Positions 45,525 through 57,991 of a stretch of DNA of 64,000 nucleotides are shown one piece after another. Source of the DNA: Rhexocercosporidium sp. MPI-PUGE-AT-0058 (lineage: Eukaryota; Ascomycota; Leotiomycetes; Helotiales); NCBI GenBank assembly GCA_020746875.1, contig JAGTJL010000015.1:1240001-1304000 (forward strand). Reading direction: 5' to 3'. The notes under the pieces are model-generated. The model worked only from the letters and a program-made list of their open reading frames with translations, searched no databases and was not told the origin of the DNA. The translations under genes and the position numbers were made by a program. The first letter of the stretch is position 1. Every line of letters begins with the position of its first letter.

Positions 45525-45959
45525 CACCCCCTAGGCAATTAATAGTAATAAGCTACTATTATTGTAATTAGTTATATTAAGCGAGAGCAAATAATAAAAA
45601 AGAATTAAGTAAACAAATTCACTTATATACGGTAATTAAGTAAATAACCTAATTATATAAACTAACGATTTTCTTATTAAACCTGAACCTATAAATACTC
45701 GATAACTCACAGATCGACTGCTCTTGATTTACTACTTAATTAATCTATTAATTAATTAATTAATTAACTGCTCCCTTCGACACTATAAGTGTTTCTAAGC
45801 GCTCCGCCAGAATCGTTATAATAAAACGACGATCTGTTTACTAAAGCAAGGTAAGTAGCTCGATTTTCAATCTATTAGTTTCGATTTATTAATTAGAGAT
45901 TAACTTAATTAAGAATTAATTAATTAAAGAACAATTACTAATTTATAATAAGTTAAAGC

Positions 45960-46900
45960 TATTATTAATAATAAGAAGAAAATCGTCGCTAAGGCACGAC
46001 TGTCGGCTGCTCCCGTTCTCGCCCCCGCTCCTCGCCGTGCCGCTACTACTCTCTGGGCTTTAAAATAGTTAATAAATACTTGTATAATAATTTATTTAAG
46101 TTATATTAATAGCGCCTTTTAAATAAAAAGTAGCGGTTAATATTATAATATCGTTAAAAAAGGTGCTCGCTACTTCGCTTATTTGTCCGGCTATAAGTGC
46201 GTAATTACTCCCGCTACTGCTTAAGTTCCTTTTTTCGCATATTATAATACGTTAAAGAATAAAGTTAGTAAAAAGATAAGTTAATTTAATTACTCTTTTC
46301 TCGCTTTTTAATTTATTATTAATTTTTTTAAGAACTAAAGTAATTAAGAATCCTAGTTTGTGCCGCTCTTAAAAGTAATAATATTAATAGAACTGCTATT
46401 ACTAGCGCTACTATTGATTTTAATAATAGAATTACTTTAAGAGTTATTAATAAATTCAGAGGTAATAATAAAAACGATAATAATAAAGAAAATAATAAGT
46501 TATTCGCTTTATTTCCAGAAAATTAAATTAATTTAATTAATTTTTTAAAAAAAGAAAAAGAGCTTTTAACTGCTTTTATAACTTATGCTTGTGCTATTAA
46601 AAAGAAGATTACTGCCGCTGCGAGTGCTCTTTTCGTTAAGAAGGGTAATGAGGGAGTAGCTAATTATTTTATTATTATTATTATTAAAGTTATTACTGCC
46701 GAGGCTATTGCCGGAGCTGCTCGCGCTTATGGCCCGGGTCTTAGCGTTCTGGCCTTCTAAGCTATATCTACTCGTGGAGTTATTTTCATTCTTAAGTAAG
46801 AAGCTTAAGTTACTCGCGTTAAGGAATTAGTTAATATAATAACTAATGCTTTAAGCGAGCTAGTTCGGGAGGTTTTAAGCCTTCTTTCTTTTAATAAATA
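45960..46900 (+). pseudogene. Antisense coding relic inside the Copia element
   Basis: Opposite in strand to pol, the plus strand reads KKKIVAKARLSAAPVLAPAP and AATTLWALK, then ARYFAYLSGYKCVITPATA, and later TAEAIAGAARAYGPGLSVLAF. These are separated by stops but protein-like. It lies between the RNase H region and the 3' LTR. No family recognised. It may be an antisense accessory ORF of the element. Confidence 0.4.
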
Positions 46901-49900
46901 AATTATTTTTTTATTTTTTAAAGCTTAAGAACTTCTTATTTTTTAAATATTCTTTTATATTTTAAAAACTAAAGCTTGCGTTTATTTTTAAATTAAAGAA
47001 TCGTTAAAAGTAATTAATTCTTTAAAATATAATAATTTATATCCTTAAGCTTAATTAATTTTTAATAAAATAAAATTATAAATGAAAATTTATAAAAGAG
47101 AATTTTATAAAGGAATATATAATAATATAAATAAAACTCTTTAATTAAAAGATAAGCTTATTATATAATTACTTTACGAATAAATAAAAAGTAAAAAATA
47201 TATATAAAAGACTACTTTAAAGCAAGTCTTTTATAAGAGTTACTTTAATTAAACATAAATATCCACTAAGTTAATAAGAGTAATAAATGCTTTAAATTTT
47301 TATTAAAAAAGGTTTTTAATAAGTCCGTTAACCGGTATATAACTTATAAAAAGATATTTTATTATAAAAGTGCCCTTTTAAAACTCTTAGCGTAATTATA
47401 TATTTTAAATATTAACGTAGCGTAACTTAGTAAAAATACGCTAATTTTCTTTAACGATTAACCGAATCGTTTATTAATTATTACAGAAAATTATTTAAAC
47501 TACTCTTATATTAAGGCGTAATTCTTAAAAGAATCGCTAAAGTATTATAAGTTCTTTATTAATACGCTTAACTTTAAAAAGCTTTACTTATATTATAAAC
47601 GTAATAATTATATTTTATAAAACTATTTTTTAAATAATTAAACTTTTAAAAAGTATAAAAATATATTTATTAAAAGATCGCCTTATTTTAATATTATTTG
47701 TAAAAAAAGCATTTAATACTATTATAAGGTAGGAGTCGCGCAGCTTATAGCTATAAGTAATTGCTAAGAAACGAGTGCTGAAAAGGTAATGAATTATTTA
47801 ATTAATTGTAATTAAGTGCTCTCGGGAAAGATTAATTAAAAAGTAAAAAAGCTTTAAAATAATAAAAGCGACGTCTGCGTATAATATAATTATAATATAA
47901 AATATTAATTTAACCTTTTCTTAAAACTCTTTAATTTGAGCTAAAGTAGCCTATTCTTAATTCTTTAATAGCTCGACTTAAAGTAATAGTATACTTAAGT
48001 AATTTTTATCTACTAATTCAAATCGAAGAGTAACTTTTTAAATATAAGTATTATATATTAAAAAGATAATCTTTGCTAATCGATCTTTAATAATACGAAC
48101 GCCTAAGAATTACTTTATTTGCTTTCTTTTAGTAAGCTTATATATTATATTTAAGCCGTCGATAATTAATTTAGCGTCTTTAAAAGCCGAATTATAGTAA
48201 AGCACTTAAATATCGTCGATATAAAATATCATAAATATTATACGTTACTCGTTTATAAATATATAAGGCTCTTCTTTATAAGTAATTAACCTTAAAGTTA
48301 TTAAAATATAAGTGAAATCACCGTATTATAACGCCGGTAAGTCCTTGAATCCGTAAAGTGCGCGATTAACTTCTATTATTATTCCGTCTTATTTAAAACC
48401 GTCCGGTAAATAGTAGCGTATATAAGCACTTATTTTACTTCGTTTAACGTTAATAAAAGTATTTACTATATTAAATTAAATTATTTTTAAATTAAATTAA
48501 GTTATAATAGCTATAACGGTTTTAAAAAAGCAAGTAATTAAAGTGATTATATATATTAATAAAATTAACGTTTCAAGTTATAAGTCTCCTTTTATAACGA
48601 CTCGAGAGCGACAGCGGGTTAAATACCCTAACGAATCGACTTTAGCGTAAAATACTTATTTTAAAAGAATTAGTTACTCGGTAGCAAAAGTATATTTAAC
48701 GACTTTTTAATAATTACGCGACTTAAAATTAATAATCTCCTTAATAACGTCGGCTCAGAAGTACTCTTTTAACGAATAGTCCTTAAAGTCTTTTTAATTT
48801 AATAAGTCCTTAGGCATTTATAATTAATAAATCCGTAAGAACTTAATTAATTATTAAATTTCGACATTTTTAAGTATAAACGCTAATATAATAACGTAAA
48901 TTACACTCAAGTCTTTTCCGTCTCTTTACACTAATTCTTGATTAAGCCAGAAAGTCTTTAAAAAATCCTTTAAGTACTCGCGATTACTTAACAGTTATAA
49001 TAATTCCGTAATTAGCTTTTTAATAATTATTATATAAACGCTTCGATTCGGTTTTATTACCTTACTACTGACTCGAGTCTTTCGACTTTTATTAATTACT
49101 CGGTTTTTTATTCTTTTTCTTTTAAAAGGTTTAAGTAAGCCGGAATTTAATTTAATTAAAGCTAGGAATAATAAGCGTAAATCTAACTCTTTGTCTTCTT
49201 TTAATTCTAATAATTACGGATGCTCTTCGTACTTAGTTACTTAAGGCAGAGCTTTTAATTACTTAAGGCCGATATTTTCTTTAAGTGCTTCTTAACGCTT
49301 AAAACCGCGCTTTTAGTCGTATAGTCTTTTAAAATAAATTATAACTTATAATATCGACTTCCGCTTAAGGCTTATATTACTTTAAAAGTTTAATATATTA
49401 CGTAAAATACTTCTTTTAATTGCGCTTTTAAACGCTAATTATCTTAAAGTGTTAACTCGTTTTAAGACTTAATTAAGGTGCTCGTAAATAAGAAGTTTAA
49501 TACTCTTTTTTAACTAAATCACCTTTAAGCTTTTATTAATAAGCGGCTAAATAAAATTAAAAGCTATTAAATTAGCTAAAAGTGGCGTATTTACTTTTAT
49601 TAACTTAGCTAAAAGAGGAGTAAATAGCTTTACTCCCGGGCTTAAAGGCTTAACCGGAGGTTTTAATACCTCCGAGCTTATAAGCTCGTCGACTTTTATA
49701 GCGCTTATTACTTCGCTTAATTATTTTCTATTTAAAATAATAAACGGTATTTTTAATTTTAATATATTAAGTACGCTTAGTCGGTTAATTATAATAAAAC
49801 TAACGTCTTAATTTCCTTTTTCTTCTTTTAATATTTCCGTAAAATCCTTTAATATTAAGCGCGGCTAGCCGACTGCTTTTTTTATATTTAAAAAGCTTAA

Positions 49901-52900
49901 ATAAAAAAGGATTTTATTAAAAGTAATATTTCGAGTCATTATTATATATTATAATTAAAGCACTTAAATCTTATAAATATTAAATAAGACGTATTTAATT
50001 AAGTAATTAAGGTGCGCTCGCGAGTTAACTTTAAAAGCTTTCTTTTAGCGGAAAGCTTCTCGGTCTTTAATTATAAAGTAGACTTTATAATCGTACGTAT
50101 ATAAATTACTTTAATCAGGCCGTAAATCGGTTATCAGCTTTAGCGTAAGCTTAAGGTCGTAATACCGAAAATATTACTTAAACTAAGCTTAAAATACTTT
50201 ATTAAGACTTTTAAAGCTTTTACGAGTAAATGAACTTATATTATAAAGAATAATTGCTGTTATTATTAATTCCGTTTAAAGCGCCCGAGGTAAATTAACG
50301 AAGAAACGCATCTTAATTAATTTATCGATTATTTCTTTACTTACGCGCTTAGCTCCTTTATTAAATTAATATATATATAAAAGAGTAAATTCAATATTAA
50401 TACTACTCTCCTTATATTACTTTTTATACTTAATTAATCTATTAATTCTTATAATTAAAATATCGTTATTTTAGCGTATTTTATAAACCAAGAGCCCGAA
50501 TTAGCGTCTCGTCCACGCCTTAAATAGTTTAAAAGTATTTAAGACGGCAATTAATTTTTTAATTTTTAAAAGCCGCTTATAAAATTTCTTATTATATTCG
50601 TCCTTAATTAATAAAAGCCAGCTATTCTCGTCAAACCTTATTAAAAAGTTAAATAAATCCTAAGAAATATAATAAAAAAGACAAGTAATTACTTTTTTTA
50701 ATTAACGACAACTTGTTACTTATTATATAATAGCTACCGTATAATGCTCGTATTTTAATTAAATTAAGCCTTAAATCTCGACGTTACGCGTATTTTTTAC
50801 TAAGTTTTCCAAAGCTTCCTTTCTTAAGTGACTTACGCGTAAATACTATAAGTAAGCTTCATCGACTCGTGGCTTTAAATATCGTTTGCTCGACTGAAAA
50901 CCTTAGCGAATATTCCTTTTTAACGTTAGAAATATTAAAAAGCTATGATTTAAGCGAGTTAAAATACGGCGAGTAATTAAAAAAACTAAAGAATAATTAA
51001 AAGGCTTATATTTAAAGAAAGCTAAGTTAAACTATCATTATAATTGCTTTAAAACTAGACTGTTTTCAGTTATTCCCGTGCGTAAAATATAATCTAAACT
51101 ATTATATTAAATTTTTATTTATAAAAAGCGAGCTTCTAAAATAATATTAACATTAAAGCTTTTAACGACAGCGACGTTCGAAAGGGTTAAATCGCTTATA
51201 TTCGGTCCGTTAAAGCCGTAGAAAGCACTTTTAAAGACTCGAGTACCGCGGCTTTTAATTATTAAGTTTAACGTTCTAGCTTTAACGTTATCGTCTGCAG
51301 TAAATTTAATAAAGCTTTCGGGGACAAGAAAAGCTTCTGAATTTATTAAATAAGTAATAGTTTTATTATTAAATAAAGTGCTCTTTATAAGCGGATAGCG
51401 ATTTATATTTATAATAGCGTATATCCCCGTAGTAACGAGAGTTTCGTCGAGAAATTTAGGGCTTATAAGGTAAGCCTGAACGTTTTTAAGATATTTTGCT
51501 TTTACTAAAGTAATTAGCTTTAAAGCTATAAGAGCTATTAATACTTAAATAGAAAAGGAATTACCGGAAGGTAATCCAGTAATTAATTACGTTATTAATA
51601 ATATATTTTCGTTAAGTTTAGTAATTTCTCGGCGGAAGTTAAGGAAGTCGCTTTTTAATCAGAGTCGAGTCTTCTTAATTTTCTTTATTAATAATAAGTT
51701 CCTGAGGTTATTTGCCGTCGAGCCGTCGTAATAATACTAAAGTTTATAATAATTAATAGCCTTATAACGGTAAAAGCAATACTTATATAAGTAAGTATTT
51801 ACTCGCGTGTTTGGCGACTGGTTTCGTTAAATCGACGGAATTATAAGAGTATTTGATTTTCTTTTAAAAGTAATATATAAGCTTATTATCTTTTATTATC
51901 CAGAGGCTATAAGTGATTCTTTATTAAAAGTAAATAATTAATTAACGTAATTAAGTAAAGAGTATTAATTTATTACCTTAAGAGTATTATTTCTTAATAA
52001 TTTAGAGTGCCGTTCGCGCGCTTATTCCGGTGCGAGCTTCTCTTGCACCGCCTTAATAAAGTTAAGCATTATTAGCGGTCCTTTAACGTTTAATAAATCG
52101 TATAAGAGAGTATTTTAATAAGCCGCTCTTTATTTTTAGAATCACTTCTTAAGATTAACTCGCCTTATTTTAATAATAGCAAGCTTTTTCTTATAAGTAA
52201 ACTATATTAACGTACGAGCACTTATTTCCGAAGGGGCGTAATCTCTCTTAAGGATCCGGAAAAGTAATTAAAGAGTTTATAACTTTAATTAAAAGTCTTC
52301 GTTTATTATCTCGGTCAACTGCTTTTTTTTTATATAAGCTTACTCGTTCTTGTATTCCTTAACTACTCTTTAATAAATAAAAGGATTAATTATCTCTTAA
52401 ATCCACTTATAAGCTGCTTTATAAGCTCGAGCCTTTTCTGTTTATTATACGAGCTTTTTTATATATTTCCTTATAAGAGCAGTATATATTAAAATCACAT
52501 TCTTAATTATAACCTTTGCCGGTGGTAATGCGCTCGGCTTAAGGCCTTTCTTTATAAGGTCGCGAATATCTTTATCTTACTTCGCTTAAGCTTAAAAGTT
52601 ATGCTTAATAGCTTCTTTATCTTATTACACTTTTAAATCGTTTAACGATAAGGGTTTCGGTTCGGTATCGAGAAAGTTAAAAACAATTAATAACGTAAGG
52701 TTTATTGAATTCTATATCTTATAAAAGACATAAAAAGATTTAAACGCCTAATATTAAGGAGTCTAAGTGCGCTTATCGTAATTAAGAGGAGTTCGATTAT
52801 TTAAAGAAGAAGCTAAAGTTGAGTCTATTATAGCGAAGGAGTTGCTCTTATAAGCTCCGAGTATTTAATAAAAAAAGGACTGAAAAGTTTAATTACTCGG

Positions 52901-53087
52901 CTTTTATACTCGTTCAAAATAAAATAAAAGAATTAATGGAAAACAGCGGTATAAATTATACTTTATAATAAGGTGGAAAACTTTACAACGTATAGTAAAT
53001 GCTTTTTATTTATAAACTTACCTTATAAGCTTTATTTAAATTAATAGCGCACAAAGGGAAGAATACTAACTTAATAGCTTCGTTAAC

Positions 53088-53099
53088 GGGGCTCATAAT
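53088..53099 (-). other. Copia primer-binding site (half initiator tRNA-Met type)
   Basis: Minus strand ATTATGAGCCCC, immediately inside the 5' LTR. TTATGAGCCC is complementary to the GGGCTCATAA stretch around the CAU anticodon of eukaryotic initiator tRNA-Met. Confidence 0.7.
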
Positions 53100-53283
53100 T
53101 ATAGTATAAAAGTGGATTAAAGCGCTATAAGCTATTATAATTAAATTAAAGTAATTAATTATTATTTTTCAAGCTTTAAGTATTAAAAGAAAACAGTTGT
53201 TCTCTTAAAGGCGGTCTACAGTAGCAGAACCTAATTAGGTCACGTGCAGTGCCAAGAGAGCAGCTGCCCGTGCCTATACGACA
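53100..53283 (-). repeat. 5' LTR of the Copia element
   Basis: 184 bp matching 45341-45524 and 36548-36730. Its outer edge abuts the ATCCT duplication. The outer ~75 bp are intact while the inner ~100 bp carry many C-to-T and G-to-A changes. Confidence 0.88.
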
Positions 53284-53288
53284 ATCCT

Positions 53289-54300
53289 TTTACTTGTCGA
53301 TTTTAATAGAAACGTAGAGGCTATCGTAAGTTAAGCGCTTTTTTAGTGTTTATTTTTAGACTTGCCGGCATCGGTCTTTAAGTATTTATTAGCGTAATAG
53401 CCGAGTTTATAATATAAGTAATATTTAACTTTTAACTTATAACTTCTTTTTTTACCTTTTTTAATTAGGATTTTATTTAAGTTAGCTTTATTAAATTACT
53501 TTAGCCGGGAATTATTTTGCCTTTTGCTAGCTTTTTGCGGAAGCTTACGAAAAAGTTCTTTTTTTTTATTTTTTAATTCTTTTTATTTTTTATTATTTTT
53601 TTTTATTAAATTATAAATTTCTTAAAAAGTAATAATAAAAATGACTTTTTCACGGGTTTATAATTTATTAGCTTATTTACTTTCGACGATCTTTTGGCGA
53701 GCTTTAGGCCGAATCTTATTAAAGAGAATGTCTTGTAATTAGCGCTTTATAAAAGGCTCGAGGTATTCTTTTAATCCTTTTAAGTAATTAATGAATTTAT
53801 AAATAAGCTAATTAATTATTTATTAGGCTGTTTTATAAGCTTAAGAGTTAGCTATTCTTTTTAAGACGGAGAGTAATTAAAGATTCTTTAGAAACTTCTT
53901 ATAATCTTTTTAAGTTATTATATTGAGTTTCTTTAAGGTTTATTTCTTAAATCTTTCTTAAATATTTACCGGTTTTTTGCGAAGTAGTATTACCGCTTAT
54001 TTAATCTTAATTATATTAATCGGGAATCTTTTAAAATCGTAATTAAAAATACGATTATAAGCTTATAAATATTTTATAAGTTCTTAATAATTTTTTTTTT
54101 ATATTCTAAAGGGATTATATATTTGCCTTTTTCTCGGCGTAAAGCCTGAGGTTCGTCGGCTATTATTAAAAGGCTCTTTGTATTGCTTCTGTTATTCGCA
54201 GGAGTTTTTAATTTAGTAAGTTAAAGAAGCTGAGTATAACGACACTAGCCAAGAAAGCGGTGTAAGAAGTATATAATAATACTTTAGTTAAGGCTATCGA
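53289..54300 (-). mobile_element. Gypsy element gag remnant, right of the Copia insertion
   Basis: On the minus strand a zinc-knuckle-like block YYKLGYYANKYLKTDAGKSK lies near 53350-53420. Restoring nothing, it simply shows Tyr at positions where the CCHC knuckle has Cys, as expected from G-to-A changes. It continues the Gypsy element cut by the Copia insertion. The right end is approximate. Confidence 0.6.
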
Positions 54301-57300
54301 GAGTTAATAAGTTTAATATAAAGGAAATAAAAAAATAAAGAAAGAAAGAAGAAGTAAAAGGAATATGAGTTCATATATATAAGCTCCTCCGAAACCCCTT
54401 TAATATTAGTCCGACTCGGTATGACTTAATTACCTCTGAACCTCTGAATTCCTTAACTCGTTAAAAAGTTCTTAAATATATTTATTATTATATTATTTTC
54501 CTTTTAAAAGAGAGATTATTTTTAATCTTTAATTAATTATAATTTAATATTATTATAATATTAAGGGCTCTTATTTAAAGTCAAGCGAGGTTACGCGAGC
54601 GTAAGCGAGGTCTTATATAATAATAAATAATATATTATAAGAAAGCGAGCTTTTATTTATTTAATTAATAAAATAAGCGTCCGAATCTGATCCGTTATTT
54701 ATTATATTATACTGCTTTAACGCTATCGATTTGTTTACTTATATTAGCGCATATATACGTTAAACTTTTTAAAGAATTAATTCTTTTTTTTTAATAATAT
54801 ATACTTTTTTATAAATTAACTTAAATTATTAATTTGCGCTATATAATTGCTAATACGTATAATTAATTAATTAAAATAAATAAATAATAATAAATAAGTG
54901 AAATCCCGTGACTTTTATAATAAAATCCGAATTCTGATTATAATAGTACTTTTTTTAACTTTATTAAAAGCCTTAGCGGCGGCCTACCGCAACTACTGCG
55001 TACGCTGCGTGCGCTAGATAACAAAAGAGCCGGGCTACTCTTGTCACTTCGATAAGAGTAGCTCGAAGAAATATATTTATTATATAGCTTAAAAGAGATC
55101 TTGCCGCCTTATAAGTTAAGGTCCGGAAAACCTTTAAAACGAGTCTAATATTAATACTTTTGACTTTTTAGTTTCCGTAATTTATAAGCCTAGAGTACGA
55201 CGCGTTATTAATAGCTGCCGATAATATAGAAGTCTAAGTTGCCGCCTCGTCGATCAATAAGGTATTATTTATAACGACCGCGGAAGCGCTTAAAATTATA
55301 AAAGAGTTAGAGTTTGCGGTATTAAAAGAGACTCGAGTTCTCCGTTATATTATATTTAAGTAATTAAATAACGTTATTATAAGTCGTTAAGTTTATTATA
55401 AATAATATTAATATTTAATACTTAAAAGCCTTATTAGAGTTCTCGCGAGTTCTCGTCATTTTAATAGTTAGAATAACTTGCCGTAATAATAATATTAATA
55501 ATAAAAAAGGAAAAGAAAATGAAGATAAGGATATAAATATAACTCGTCGCCGTATACGTCGTAATAATATTAAGCGTAAGACGGTTATTACTATTATTAA
55601 AAAGAAAAAGAAGAAAAAAAAGTTTAGCCTTTTTTATAAAAAGTTAAATAGCGAGCTGACCGAGCCTTTATTAAAAGAAGAAGAAGACCCTTTTAATAAG
55701 GATTAAAAAGCTTTATTTTAGATTAATTTCGGTAATCTTTTATAACTATTACTTTCTTTAAATTCTTATATAAAAGTAGCCGTTTATAATAAAATCAGTA
55801 ATTAAATCCTTATTAAGATGCGGTCGTAAGGCCTTATTAATACTTTAAATTAAAAAATAAATAATTATTAATTAACGTTATCGTTTTATTATCTCGAAAA
55901 GAAATTATAATTTATTATCTTTTAAGTAATTATAATTGTCTTCTTTTAATTCTTAAGCCTTAAGTTATTCGAACAGGTTCCGAGGTAGTTCCGGTTTATT
56001 AAAATACGCTGTATAAAAATTTCTTAATTTATAAGGCGACCTTATTAAATCGAAAGTATTATATTATTATAAATCGAGGTTATGGCTTAACTATTTCACT
56101 TAATATTTAAATACGTTATAATATAATTTAATATTAAAGATTTCCTCGATTTCTTATTCCTTTTAACCTTTAATAACTTCCGGAAGAGGTTTTGACATCT
56201 TTTAACTTAATAAAAGGTTTTTTAAGTCTTTAAAAAAGAGTTTTAATATAAATACATTATATATTTAAAAGCCTATAAGTAATTTTAATTTATAAAAATA
56301 ACTTACTTTTTTTAAAATCTTAAAAAGACTCTTTTATTAATTTGTAAGCTTATGACTAAAACAGTAACTCTTAAAGTTTTTAATTAATAAGAAGACTTCT
56401 TTTTCGATTTCTTAATTAATAAGCTTTTATTTTTAATCCGTTACGCGAGTTATATAGTCTTAAGCGGCTTATATATTTCTTTTAGTAATTTTCTACGTTT
56501 ATTTTATACGTTAAGCTAGCTTCTTTACGTCGGCGTAATTAAGCTTTTTTAATAAAATAATAGCCTTAAGCGTCTTTTAATCTTAGTTATTACGTGATTT
56601 TATACTGAATTTAAGTTAATATAGAGCTATATTAATAAATTCGTAAAATAAGGATATTTAAGCTTTATTAATTAAAAGTATTAACTTATTTTAATTATCT
56701 TAGTAATAAGTAATAAATAATTTAAGCTTTTAATTGATATAGCGATTTATAATTTTTATTTATTCGTTCGTTTCTTTATAATAAGTTATAAAAAGCTTAA
56801 TTTTAACGTCAATAATATAATAAAATTCTTTTTAAAAAAAGGAAACAAACTAAGCGCCGCGGTTAAATATAATTATCTCCGGAATATATCCGAATCGGTA
56901 AATTTATTAAATAAATAATTAAATAATACTATAAGCGTTAATATTTTAATAATAAGGAATTATAACGGAATCTTTTCTAAGGCGGTTAATAAATATTAAG
57001 ATTCGATTAAAACCGTATTTATTTTTTAGAAAATCCTTATAATTTATATATAAGTATTATATAAGGTATACGGAAATAAGTAAAAGGTGTAAGAACTCTT
57101 ACTATTTAGTTTATTTAAAGTAAAAGTATTAATAAGCTTTATAATTTCTTATATACCGGATGTAATCCGAACTTATTCCGAATTAATAATACTTAAAAGT
57201 AAGGAATTAATAAGTCTTTTTTTTACTTAAATGCGTTATAAACGGCTGGTTATAAGCCTCTCGGATCAGTTTAGTATATAATAAAGTATTCTTTTATATA

Positions 57301-57801
57301 TATAAACGGCTTTTAAAATATAAGAGTCCGTCTATTATCGTATAATCCTTAAGTAAGAACTTTTGTTCTTTTATAAAAAACTCGCGAGTATTTTAATAAA
57401 GCTTTTTAATAAAGTCAAATAAAGTTTTAAGTAATTTTAGAATTAAATTATTAATAGCGTTTTTTATTTTTAAAAAAAGAAGATAAAAAGAAATAATATT
57501 AATTATAAACTTATTTATTAACTTCGTATTAATTCTAAAGTTAAGGCGATTAAGTATAAGTAAGATTTTAAATCGACTATTTAATTTTACTTTTTTTTAA
57601 ACTTTTAAATCTTATTTTCTTTAATTAAAAATATTAGCTTTTTAATTTTATTTACTTAACGTATATATAATCTAGAAATTGAAATTAAATAAGAATTCTA
57701 TTTATTAAGCTTATTTATTTATAAAGACTTTTATTATTATGAAATACTTTAGGAATTAATAGTCCGAATATATTCTGAGTCTAGTCCGAATAAATATGAG
57801 T
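54300..57801. other. RIP-degraded repeat sequence, unassigned
   Basis: AT-rich with scattered protein-like short frames (for example a basic Lys-rich tract near 55560-55625 on the plus strand). No transposon family could be named. The missing 5' LTR of the Gypsy element may lie here. Confidence 0.4.
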
Positions 57802-57991
57802 TGTCGTACAGAAGTAAAGCAGGCTTTTAGTGGTTCAAGAGCTTTATAATTAACGTGAAGAATAAGAGTTTAAAAAAATATATTAAAATAAGCGTTATCT
57901 TTTATAAGAAAGGACTATAACCTAACTATATATACACGTGAGTGCTTACGAGAGTATATATATAATTAATAAACTGCGCTAAGGCGCGATA
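57802..57991. repeat. Second copy of the TGTCGTACAG LTR family
   Basis: 190 bp matching 42194-42382 across its length, including CGTACAGAAGTA and the TGCGCTA.GGCGCGA end. It is more C-to-T mutated than the other copy. No clear target-site duplication (TGAGT left, TACCT right), so it may be one end of a larger decayed element. Confidence 0.75.

Larger units (their letters stand above)
45336..53288 (-). mobile_element. Full-length Ty1/Copia-type LTR retrotransposon (RIP-degraded), minus orientation
   Basis: Two LTRs (45341-45524 and 53100-53283) are bracketed by the same 5-bp duplication ATCCT (45336-45340 and 53284-53288). In the minus orientation the primer-binding site ATTATGAGCCCC (53088-53099) directly follows the 5' LTR. 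It complements the anticodon region of initiator tRNA-Met, as in Copia elements primed by a half-tRNA. A polypurine tract AGGGGGTG (45525-45532) directly precedes the 3' LTR. Pol can be read on the minus strand near 47870-48430: ALYGFKDLPAL, IFMIFYIDDI*VLYY and IK*FLGVRIIKDRLAK, a Copia RT. Gag-like sequence with ARAYKAAYKWI lies near 52400. It is inserted into the Gypsy element. Confidence 0.85.

Noticed and set aside
51213..51219. CGGTCCG copy in the Copia element as a functional operator
   Set aside because: It lies inside dead transposon coding sequence with no gene downstream, so it is taken as a chance match.
42194..57991. One large LTR element bounded by the two TGTCGTACAG copies
   Set aside because: The left copy has its own ATAAG duplication and interrupts the Gypsy integrase, so it is a solo LTR and not the end of the Gypsy element.
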